Of a stretch of DNA of 64,000 nucleotides, positions 54,500-64,000 are shown in pieces (position 1 is the first letter of the stretch; each line of letters opens with the position of its first letter). The stretch spans positions 45,914,200 through 45,978,199 of the forward strand of contig CM070517.1 in assembly GCA_036346375.1 (NCBI GenBank), given 5' to 3'. The translations under genes were made by a program, and so were the position numbers. The notes beneath the pieces are model-generated. The model searched no databases. It worked only from the letters and a program-made list of their open reading frames with translations, and was not told the DNA's origin. This DNA comes from Guadua angustifolia (taxonomy: Eukaryota > Streptophyta > Magnoliopsida > Poales > Poaceae).

Positions 54500-56440
54500 T
54501 GCCGTGATACGATATGATGTTATGGAATAAGATGGAAGAAAAGCCCTCCATGCTGTGTGTGTTGTGCTGTGTAGGCCTAAATAATGAATAAGTGAAATTA
54601 ACCACGGTACAATACATTAATAAGAACACTGCTCATCCTATGTTTCCCTCCTCGTGTTATTTCCTGTATTATAATTTAGAGAGGACCAAATCAGTACCTC
54701 TGCTTTGAAACCTAGTTAATATTCTTGGCACCGGTACCTGCACATGCTCCGGTTCCAGCCAATGAAGAAAAAAATTGACCTCACCTCCCCGTAAGTAAAT
54801 TGAGGAAAGGAGCGAGAGTGGGTTGAGAGGAGGAGGTGACATTTTTAAGTTGCAGGGTTTCAACCGAAGGTTTTGTTTGGCTGGACAGCAATCTCGGCCA
54901 ATCTATCAGGATTCTAGTTTAAATTCTCAGCCTATCCCTCCAGGATGGAAACAAGCCTTCCAAACAAACCATAGATAGAGTACACGGTGCTAAATGCTAG
55001 AGAGAAAAATAAACTTGCCGTCTGTGTTGTGGCATTTTTTAGAGGTTATATAGATTCGCCGATTCGCGAGTGTTCCTCGTGCGAGCCGAATAAGCTATGG
55101 GTAAACTATCAATGGGGACGATGCCCATGCCAATATGGAGCTACCATCCCAAAATTACGACTTGGCTTGTCTCCTTAACGCAGATGAGATCATGTGACCC
55201 GACCCTCCTAGCCTGGTCCCAAGCAGGACATCGGTGAGCAGTTCACCATTTCCTAGCAGCCGAGCCATCCGTCTGGTCAGTTCTTGGCCCATCAATTAAT
55301 GCTGTGTTTGGTTGGTGGGGATTAGGTTGGATAGAGTATGATAGTTTTGTATCATTTAGTTCCATTACTTTGGGTGAGTAGAATGGTTCAACATCTATAA
55401 GGAATATTTCTCAAATTTGTATCTCACCATTTAGGATGGGACGGTTCCATTCAAGCAACCAAACGTATAGATGACTTTTTTCTTAAACCATCTCATACAT
55501 GTATCACTTAGTACAAGCAACCGAACACACCCTAACATGAAAGAGGTTAGAGGTGCTTTTATATTTTTCTTTTTAAAAATTACATAAATATTAACGTATT
55601 TAATTTGGTGTATACAAACACAAATTTGGGTTTATCTCGTCTGCGTACGCACGCACGCACGTGGCTCCCTTTCCGTCCTCCCGCAGAAATTTTCCTCTCA
55701 AAGTGGAAGCTTCTGCACGCAAGCCAACAACCGACAACTTTCGTTCTCTTCCGACAATGCGTCCGAGATCGATGGCGTACGATTATCATTCGGTGCACGC
55801 AAGTCAAGTGCGTTGCTGTGCTCGCATCTTGATCGGATAATCCCAGCGAGTCATGTCGAATGGCTGTATGATCTGTTGCTGCTTTGGAATAGCACGGTGA
55901 ATACTTGCTTGTTAAGATCGAGCAAGCGCTGCGAGGAAGAAGAAACGTGTGGCCATTTTCAGCTACTCACTCTGAAAGTGCACTCCTCAGTCTCCTGTAT
56001 AACGTCGACCCTGGTCTTCGATCATTGCTCATTTGAGCGAAAAAGAAAAAAGGGGATCTATTTTAGCTCTCAACATTTTTCTATATCTCCGCTCTACTGA
56101 AAATCTGAAATAGCTACAACACGGATGCATGATAGATCCGTCATTTCACTCAGCATGGACCAACATCTTATCCACCTGAGCCAAACAAAGACTATCAGCC
56201 ATACTTTCCTAACTGGGAAAAAAAGCCATTCACAATGTAGCAAAGCAATTTTGGGACAACAATATCAAATTTTGTTAACATGCAGAAGATGATAGCAATT
56301 CTTTGCCAAAAGGAGAAGAATGCGTTGCCATTGACAATGCCAGATTATAGCTGTTTTATTTAATCATGCCCTTTTCTTCCTTTTACACAACTTTTTAACA
56401 AGTGGCTAAAAATGCGCACCACTACGTATAGAACAGGGCA
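54500..56440. other. Spacer between PR-4 and GAUT
   Basis: It includes the MITE at 55300-55532. A small foldback-like segment at about 54861-54969 has ends GGTTTTGTTTGGCTGG and TTCCAAACAAACC. Otherwise no recognised gene; the frames at 55580-56100 have no domain. Confidence 0.4.
55300..55532. mobile_element. Tourist-type MITE
   Basis: The 233-bp unit is flanked by TAA at 55297-55299 and 55533-55535. The left end TGCTGTGTTTGGTTGG and the complement of the right end, GGGTGTGTTCGGTTGC, agree at most positions. Length and 3-bp duplication fit Tourist/PIF MITEs. Confidence 0.65.
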
Positions 56441-56558
56441 CCTAGGAGTAAATCTACAAAAAAAATGAATAAGATCAGCTTACTACATACTACTACATAG
56501 CGAAAACTGCGTATTCGTGAGTAAACCATTGTGTGAATTTTCTCGCCTTTCGTTGCTT

Positions 56559-59500
56559 CTACCTGTGGATATTGCACTGCTGCAAGTACGGGTTATCGTA
56601 GTTAAGGAACCTGTTCCAGTAGTCTCTGTACTTCGGAATGGAGATCTCCAGCCAGGGTTTGAGCTTTCCACTGTAGTGGATGATGGCGGCGCTCTCGATT
56701 TCCTCTCTTCCTATGATTCTGTCATGGCCAAGCCCAAGAACATGCCACCGGTGGTCAAGAGGCACTGTTTGGTTGTAGAAGACAAGCTGGCCCAGTGGCA
56801 AGCTTCCTGCCTTCCATAATCTCCGCCCTTTGCCCTGCAAATCGGCAAGTAAAGAGAAATAAGCTGTTGAGAAACAACAACAACAGAACAAAACTTCTTC
56901 GCATGATAAAATGACATTTTAGAAATACTTCATGTAAACATTGTTGCGCACTCCAAAAAAAAAACTTGCATAAACTGAACCTTTTCTACGGGGAGTCAAT
57001 CAAAGGAAAATGAATTCACAAGTGCTATGTATATCATTCTAGATCAAAACCTGCTTCAGTCAAGTCTAATGAGGTTGGTTCTGGGCTAGCTGAACCTCAT
57101 TTTTGGGTAAATACTAGCTTCAAGAGAGTGTGCATCAGACTGGCTTCAAGATTACAGCAGATTTCGGATCATACAGGCTGCAACGTTTTCATTCCTGGCC
57201 ACTAAAGTAGTATGGTACAAGCTAATGGAGTTTTCAGCTAGACCTCGCCACTAAAGTAGTTATCTCCTCACACAACACAATCAAGTTCTTGGTCATTAAT
57301 GACACTGACATAGACCCGTATCTTCAGACCCATAACTCCTGGAAACATCCACTCAGATAGTTTCTCCTGGAAACAGGTCGGTTTCATCAGGGACAGCCAT
57401 AGGGTTGCCTAATATTGCACCTGGCCTGACAGTTCAATTTTAATAATGCCAAATGAATAAAAAATAGTAAGATAAACATGCAGAATAATTTGATACGGCC
57501 CCTACCCTAATCTTGGCTAGAACTCATAGTTTTTCCCAAACTGGACAACTCATGCCAACGCATGCTTTATGTTAGTTGTATCAAATGCATGCGTGAAATG
57601 ATGTTAAATTTTGCAATATATTTTTTCACGAGACAATATTAATGTAATACAAAAATGCATACTTACCACCTGAAACATTTTATCATAAGTTGCAGTCAAA
57701 CCCTGTTTGCGCCATTCCCTAAGGTCAAAAATGTTCATCCCAAATGCATATATGCAAGCCTTGGAATCAAATTTGTTGAAGATACTTGGATCAGAAAAAT
57801 TAACAAGGTTCTCCAATCGATGATAACCATTGCCAGAAGTGCATATCTGAACAGCACCATTTACTTTGCCCATCATATCTATCTCCCATAATCCACTTAA
57901 ATCTTTTTGGACCACCACATCATGGTCCAAGAGTAGAACCTTGCTTAGAGAAGGGAATACTTCCGGCAAATAAAAGCGTAAGTGGTTAAGTGCAGAAGTG
58001 TATCTTTGATCTCGAATGCCCTTCTGCTTAAATCTAGAATTGAAATCAGCTGGCAGCCATTTCAAATCATCAAGGCTTTCAATTTGAATTGTGGCTGGAC
58101 TTGGTGGATTTGTGAGAAACCACATCATCATTGCAGGAAAATTCAATGCATCAGTTACAACATAAAACATTATCCTTTTGGGATCCTGCCAAAGAAAATA
58201 AGTCAAATCAAAAGTACATTTTAAAACATGAATAAATGCAATATACCCACTGAATATGTTACACCAAAGAATTCATAGTGCAGTCCGTCTTCTTGGACAA
58301 ATGTTCCTTATATGTACATGCTCATCATACCACATGAACAAATTAAATCATTAAAGAAAAACTATACAACAAACATGTTCCTCGTAGCAATTTTCATATA
58401 AAATAAAATTTCACATAGAATAAAATTCAGACAGGAACAATTCCAGTCAAGAAAAAAGTTACTACTTGTGTACAGCAACAGTTTATCACTGAAAAGCATC
58501 GCTTGTACATAAAGGATTAACACACAAAGATAAGCATTTGTAATTACAATGCATAGTATAAATCCTACACTAGCATGTAAAATATCACTGCTCGACAAAT
58601 ATAAGGTCTCACCTTTGATGCAGAAATTGTGGAGTTGATAACCACCGCACTTGCTAGCACATTGTCTGAGAATATTGCATAATGATAAAAGCCATCCATC
58701 CGAATGCTGTAACTTTTTGGAAACTCACGTTCCTTAGGATCTAACGAGAAGTATTCTGAGGTAAGTTGCATTGCTAAGCAGTGATGGCCTTTAGGTAACG
58801 TCCTCACAGCAACCTGCTCAAGGAATGAAGATTCACTTCGATGTGCCCTGACCAATTCTTCACTGTGATGTGTCATTGCACGCAGCTTTGCTGTCATCAG
58901 AGAGCAATGTGGGTAGGTCCTCTGAGCTTTAGATAGGGTCATTTCCATTGCCCTCATTTTCTGCAATGCACTGCAAAATGGTTTTGATCTCAATCACAAA
59001 AGCCGACTCTTCGACAATACTTAGAGCATAGTCATCAATTTTTTTTTTACTTTTCTCACGTGATTGAAACTACTGTTACAAGTTAATCCTTCATCTACAG
59101 ATGATTGATGTGCTACAGCTTACCTCCCAGGTACACGGGAGCCACCGCTAGAGTGACTTATCGCCCTTTCTATCTCTTTTATCCTCAACTTCAACTCACG
59201 GCCTAAATGAGTGCTGCCATGTCGTGAAGCAAACTGCAAGTAGGCCTTGGCCATAATTAGCTGGTCTTGCATCATCCATATCTTCTCTTTAGTGCCAGGG
59301 GAAGATCTAGAGATTCTTTCGTCTTCCTCTGCAGTCATTTCATCAGTTTGCCCTTCTATCTGCGGAAAAGCTAACTGGCATCAATTCAAGAGCATTTATT
59401 CAATAAATAGCCCTAAAATCCAAACCCCGGGCAAGAAAATAATGTTAGTTATTTCAGAAACATATACAAAATGCAAATCATCTTGTTGAGGAGATGAAAA

Positions 59501-60269
59501 CAAAACCGTGATATCTGCTTCGCAAACTGAGAAAAGCATCAACCGTGAACGCTTTAATCAAGCAAACGATCAAAAAGCACCAAAATAAATCATCTCCCCA
59601 CTTTAACTTACTTTACCCTGACAAAAGCATATCCATCTCAACAGCGAATACTTAACTTCCCACTCTACAAACACAACCACATCCGACCAAACTACTTGGA
59701 GATACAGAATCAAACAGAAATTACAGAATGTTACGTGAGCAAATGCAACCAAACAAGCAACCATGGTAAGATCAAATGATACCTCTTCGGCCACGACGTC
59801 TAATCTCGTAACCACCTCTCCAATCTGCAGCCTCTGCAAAAACCGAAACTGAATGAACAATCGGGATAACACAACAAATGCGAAACGAAAAGAAGAGAAA
59901 TGGGATTGAATTTGACTCGGAATCAGAATCGCTCACTTCCTTCACCGACAACTGGGCCACCCCGGCGCGCTCCCCACCTGCACACCCAAAACCCCAAACA
60001 CGCAAAAGATCATCGCTATTAGCACACCAAACACGCAACTAAACGCCAAGCTCCAATCAAATTGACGCTAACTAAGCACGGATCATTAGCACCAGCGCGA
60101 CGAGAGATTAGGTTCAGCGAGCGAGCGGCTCACCGGGGCCGGAGCGGGAATGGTTGGACTCGGGAAGGTTGAGGAGGAGGACGATGAAGCCGCAGGCGGT
60201 CGCGATCAGCAGCAGCCACAGTGCCACCCCAGCCGCCGATCTCGCCTCCCTCCCTCCGCCCGCCCTCAT
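56559..60269 (-). CDS. Galacturonosyltransferase (GAUT, GT8 family)
   Basis: GAUT enzymes are Golgi type II membrane proteins that add galacturonic acid from UDP-GalA to pectin (homogalacturonan). Seven exons: 60269-60134, 59977-59937, 59833-59783, 59359-59124, 58970-58613, 58185-57667 and 56834-56559. All junctions are GT-AG and the phases agree, giving 538 residues, a normal GAUT length. Residues about 9-33 form the membrane anchor (ALWLLLIATACGFIVLLLNL). A stem with helical segments (KIWMMQDQLIMAKAYLQFA) follows. The GT8 domain has LLLDHDVVVQKDLSGLW, with the DxD at 361-363, and the C-terminal HYSGKLKPW at 500-508. The end NPYLQQCNIH resembles GAUT10/11-type members from memory. I chose Met at 60269 over an in-frame Met at 60386, which would put 39 extra residues before the anchor. 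Confidence 0.93.
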
Positions 60270-62008
60270 CGCCGGCGGCGGCGGCGCGGAGAAACAGAAC
60301 CAGCGGCCGCAGGGGATCGCGACGCCGCCACCCCGCCGCCCACAGAGCCGAGCGCTGCGCGTTCCGATTTCGCCTACGGCTACCACGAGGGGCGCCGCCT
60401 CTGCTACTGTAGCGTAGAAGCGTGGAGGCGGAGGAGGAGGAGATGCGCATGACGTGTGGGGACCGGAGGGAGGGATGGGCCCACCGTCAGTGCGCGGTGG
60501 TGGGTCCGCGTGATGGGCCGAAGAGTTCGGCCGATCCGGGCGCCCTTTCGTGCGGAGGACGGTTGTCAGTGCGCGCTTCTGGAAATCCTCTTTTCCTTTT
60601 TCTTTTTTTTCTTTCCTTTTTGTTTGCTTTCTGTGGTGATCTCTGTGAAATCTCTCTCATCTTCCTTTACTTTCTTTTTGGTTACTGTGGTGATCTACGA
60701 ATGAATAGTGATGACTTCTCTGGAAATGAGAGAGAAGGGCATCCTTGCAGTAGCAATCATGCGTGTACTGCTTCTGCCACTGGATGGATTATATGAGAGT
60801 TTACACTGGGTGGTGTGGCTTAGGGTTAATTAGAGAGAAAAGACAGTGATAATGTGTACTAGCAGTTGACCTGTGCAAGGGGCGGTTACAGGAGGGGGTT
60901 GGCGATTTGTGAAGGGGCAGTGGTTATGGGAGGAGGGGGTTTCAGGGAGGACTGGTTTTTCTTTGGTTTTTTATTAAATGGAGTGGTGTGGTGGATAATT
61001 TCAAGAAAATAACGTAGGAAGAAAGTCTTGTATTTTATGGTAAAGATATACTTTTAGAGTTATTACCATTCGTAGAGTGATAAGAACCGGAACTGTTCTT
61101 TGGAGCTATCGTAGTATTCTTATATTCGAGTTAAAGTGAACCAAACAAGTAACGGATTTCGCAACTAACACAAATTAAGAAGAGGCAACAGATTGCCCGA
61201 AAAATACACGTGAAGGAGCGGTTAAGGAGAAAAACCATCCCAGTATCTCACAGAAGGAATTTGAAGCTTTGCACCATAAGTTTAGCTTACTTGGCATCTG
61301 AATTATATAATTATGTATTAGTATTTTCGATTTTCCACATAAAATCCATCCAGGGAATGATATTTCTCTAGGAGCCACGTGTAGCGTACTACAGCTTTAG
61401 TCTCTCACAGTCACAGCTGCACTCAACCGAGTTGCTCCCTCTCAACATCTCACGTGCAGATCTATCTTAAGAAACAGAACCCATCATCACTCGTTTGGTT
61501 GGTCACGTGAAAGCTACTTCACTGGGATTCAGGGGTTTTATTTGTCCCTTTCATTCGGCGTCAAGTACTGATTCATTGAACTAAGCCTGAGTGTGGCTAA
61601 GTACATCTTAATGATTTGGACACAGAGTTATTTTAAGTTTGGTGGGGGAGTAGAGTACAGAGATCCGTGCTCCGTTTCATTAGGTAGGCAAGAGTCACAT
61701 GAATGCAAAGATCGTGACCTAAATAAGGCCTAACTAGGAACTTTGCATATGAAGTGACATGCTAACCAATCTACTGATCTGTGGAGCACACTCACTACGA
61801 AGAGATGCTAATGTCACCATGGAATATGTAGTGTAATGTAACTCTTGCTTGAACTGACGTCAGATGATAAAATTGCATGAGGCTTCAAAACTCCACACTG
61901 AAGTGATCAACGCTATTACATCTAAAAAGAAAAGGAAGTTGATCCTCTCAAAAGGGGAAAATAGTGCCCCTACATAGAATATACAACAAAAAAGAACATT
62001 GCCATATA
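60270..62008. other. GAUT 5' leader and spacer
   Basis: GC-rich up to about 60560 (likely GAUT leader and promoter on the minus strand), then AT-rich sequence. No TATA box could be chosen with confidence. No other gene is recognised. Confidence 0.4.
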
Positions 62009-63230
62009 TCTATTATAATATTAAAGTAGAGGCAAAAGAAGTCACCATATTCGCTCTCAAGGCTAAAAATTCTTACATTAATCGGAGAAAAAAAGAAATA
62101 TCTACACCGTTGATCGTGGTGGGTCCAAATTATAACGGTCTAGATTAAAAGAAAGAGTTTGTGCCATGTACAATACTGAAATAACTGAAATTTAGAATAA
62201 AAATAAAATTAGAAATTTGATTTTCATACTATTAAAAGAAAGAGTCCATGTAAAGTACAATAAAAAATAATCGTAATGAAAATAAAAGATAATTAGTAAT
62301 CTGGTTTCCATATAAACAACAAAATAAAATTGAAATTTGGAATAACAATTAGTAATTAGATTTGTATACGAATTCCAACATAAATGTTCACCCTTAAGAC
62401 TAGAAATTCTCACATTAATCAGAGAAAAAAAATGAAGGATCTACATTATTGATTGTAGTCGGTCTAGATTATAATAGTCTAAATTTAGAGTAAAAATTAA
62501 ATAAAAATCAGCAATTGGATCTATATACAAATTCTAAGCAATAATTAAAAATAGGAATAAAAAATGAAAGAAAATTTGCAATATGATTTCCATGCAAGTT
62601 CCAAACTAAAATCCTAAATTTCACATTAATCAGAGAAAAAGACAAAGATCTACATTGTTAATCGTGGTGAGTCCAAATTATAATGGTTTAGATTGAAATA
62701 AAGACACAGTGTCGTGTATAATATAGAAATAACTGAAATTATAAATAAAAATAAAATAAATTGATATCCATACAATTGCTATGTAAACAACCTAAATAAA
62801 TTAAATTAAACAAAAAATTGATTAAACAAAAAATTGCAATTGGATTTACATATGAATTCCTAACTAAAATTATTAAAATAAAAATTAAATGAGTAAATTT
62901 TATAAATGAATTACTATAAATTAAATAGCAAAAATTTGGATTAAAAATAAAATAAAACTATAAATTTTATTTCGATTTGCATTCTAAAGTAAAATCCTAA
63001 ATAAGTAATTTGGAATAAAATAAAATAAAAATTTTAACACGATCTGTGTAAAAATTCAAACAAAATAATTAAAAATTAGGAATTAAAAAATAAAAGAAAG
63101 TTTGCAATTTGATTCTCAAGTAAAATACCTAAATAACCAAAATCTAAAATAAATTAAATAAAATTAGCTATTTAATTTATATATGAACTCCAAAAAAACT
63201 AAAATTTTAAATACAATTAAAAGTTATAAC
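62009..63230. repeat. Very AT-rich block with internal repeats
   Basis: A unit containing 'cattaatc.gagaaaaa', then 'tctacattgtt.atcgtgg' and 'gtccaaattataa.gg' recurs at about 62070, 62410 and 62625; the first and third align for about 140 bases. The left edge, A|TCTATTATAATATTAAAG, resembles a Helitron 5' terminus inserted between A and T. No Helitron 3' hairpin plus CTRR end was found, so the class is a guess. Confidence 0.45.
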
Positions 63231-64000
63231 GTAGATATCACGAGCGTTGTCAGAGGAGACCACACGTAAGTGCAATTACATAGATCTATCATGCAAGAAG
63301 ATATTGCCTTACGGAGAAGCGATAAATGGAGGCATTTACGTCAGAAATGAGAACAATGTCGCACTGCTCACCGAAGTTATTGAAGAGAAAGGACAAACTC
63401 GAAAGAGCCAAAAACCGCGACAATGAGTGCGACCTTCTGCATTGTTAAAGAAGTCAGTGGTAAAAGAAACTTGATGCTGAAGAGATCGTGGTAGAGAGGA
63501 GATGAAGCATTGCATGGAAGACGAGCTACAAACAATATAGATCAATTGGGTTAATAAGGAAGAAACATCATTGTGTTGGCCAACGTCGAATGAGAGAAGC
63601 GACCGACATGGGACAAGCATAAATCAAGTATGTATAACATCCTGTATGTATATACATGCATGAATTTGTATGAATTGAAACATGAAGCAAAAGGCTCGTA
63701 GTAGAGATGACACCACTATATAGAATATGCTTAGGGTCATTGGTGAGAGAGTGACGGGTGTTCTCGGTAGGGATAAGCTACAATTAGACATGTATGCATG
63801 TTGTGTCGCAACGTTTAGCATTAAGTAATAGTTAGAGAGAAAAAGAAGATAGCTATGCGATACAGTATTGCATTAAAAAAGGTAGTAGCTGAGAGAGATC
63901 GATCAAGAATTGGGCTTGCTATTGGAGATTGAAGCAAAAAAGTTGTGGGGTGATCAAGAGGGGATAGAAGATACACGGTTCGGTGGGACAGTTAGCGTGT
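63231..64000. other. Window end, nothing recognised
   Basis: Short open frames on the minus strand (63336-63620 and 63624-63821) carry no recognised domain. The sequence looks intergenic, with some 'gagaga' patches. Confidence 0.35.

Noticed and set aside
60270..60386. Upstream in-frame Met extending GAUT by 39 residues
   Set aside because: It would place a low-complexity Arg/Gly-rich stretch before the membrane anchor; Met at 60269 gives the short cytosolic tail usual for these type II proteins. It remains possible.

Overview
This is eukaryotic nuclear DNA from a grass, most likely rice or another Oryza. The grounds are GT-AG introns, GC-rich 5' exons in an AT-rich background, dense Stowaway- and Tourist-type MITEs, PIF/Harbinger and hAT elements, and Tat-lineage Ty3/gypsy retrotransposons. 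A PR-4 (barwin) gene next to a galacturonosyltransferase fits my memory of a rice chromosome 11 PR-4 cluster; that placement is recall, not something the sequence proves.

Layout. 1-4.66 kb: gene-poor, with degenerate repeats. 4.67-8.68 kb (-): a two-exon 3-ketoacyl-CoA synthase (KCS) gene whose long intron holds a decayed hAT element and a Stowaway MITE; its first exon has an in-frame TAG. 9.87-13.68 kb: a PIF/Harbinger element with TIRs and TTA target duplications, carrying dead transposase and Myb/SANT genes. 13.7-14.5 kb: two microsatellite-flanked short elements in tandem. 15.0-17.6 kb: a near-perfect inverted repeat enclosing a Stowaway MITE and a 1.4-kb hAT-type element built of about 172-bp repeats. 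19.4-19.9 kb: a decayed copy of the start of an RBP45/47-like RNA-binding protein gene. 20.5-23.6 kb: divergent direct repeats flanking a segment with a dead NDUFS7 (PSST, complex I) copy. 24.65-25.92 kb (+): an intact-looking two-domain DJ-1/PfpI gene.

26-48 kb is retroelement territory: a gag-only relic, a repeat block, a 5'-truncated Tat-lineage element on the minus strand with an antisense extra ORF, a tRNA-derived sequence, a fragment of an RPA70-like (DUF223) gene with preserved splice sites, short-unit tandem repeats, and a nearly intact Ty3/gypsy gag-pol on the plus strand. 48-53.6 kb: a small foldback MITE, an LTR-like block, a truncated PR-4 copy and a Tourist MITE. 53.69-54.47 kb (+): an intact PR-4 (barwin) gene. 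56.56-60.27 kb (-): a seven-exon GAUT gene, apparently intact (538 aa). 60.5-64 kb: AT-rich, repeat-bearing, no gene recognised.

The host genes work independently: very-long-chain fatty acid elongation (KCS), DJ-1/glyoxalase-type protection, antifungal defence (PR-4), and pectin or cell-wall synthesis (GAUT). I found no operon-like or cluster logic. The most informative signals are a nonsense codon in an otherwise intact KCS, several decayed gene copies, and transposons with readable boundaries. I saw nothing that clearly amounts to an undescribed system.
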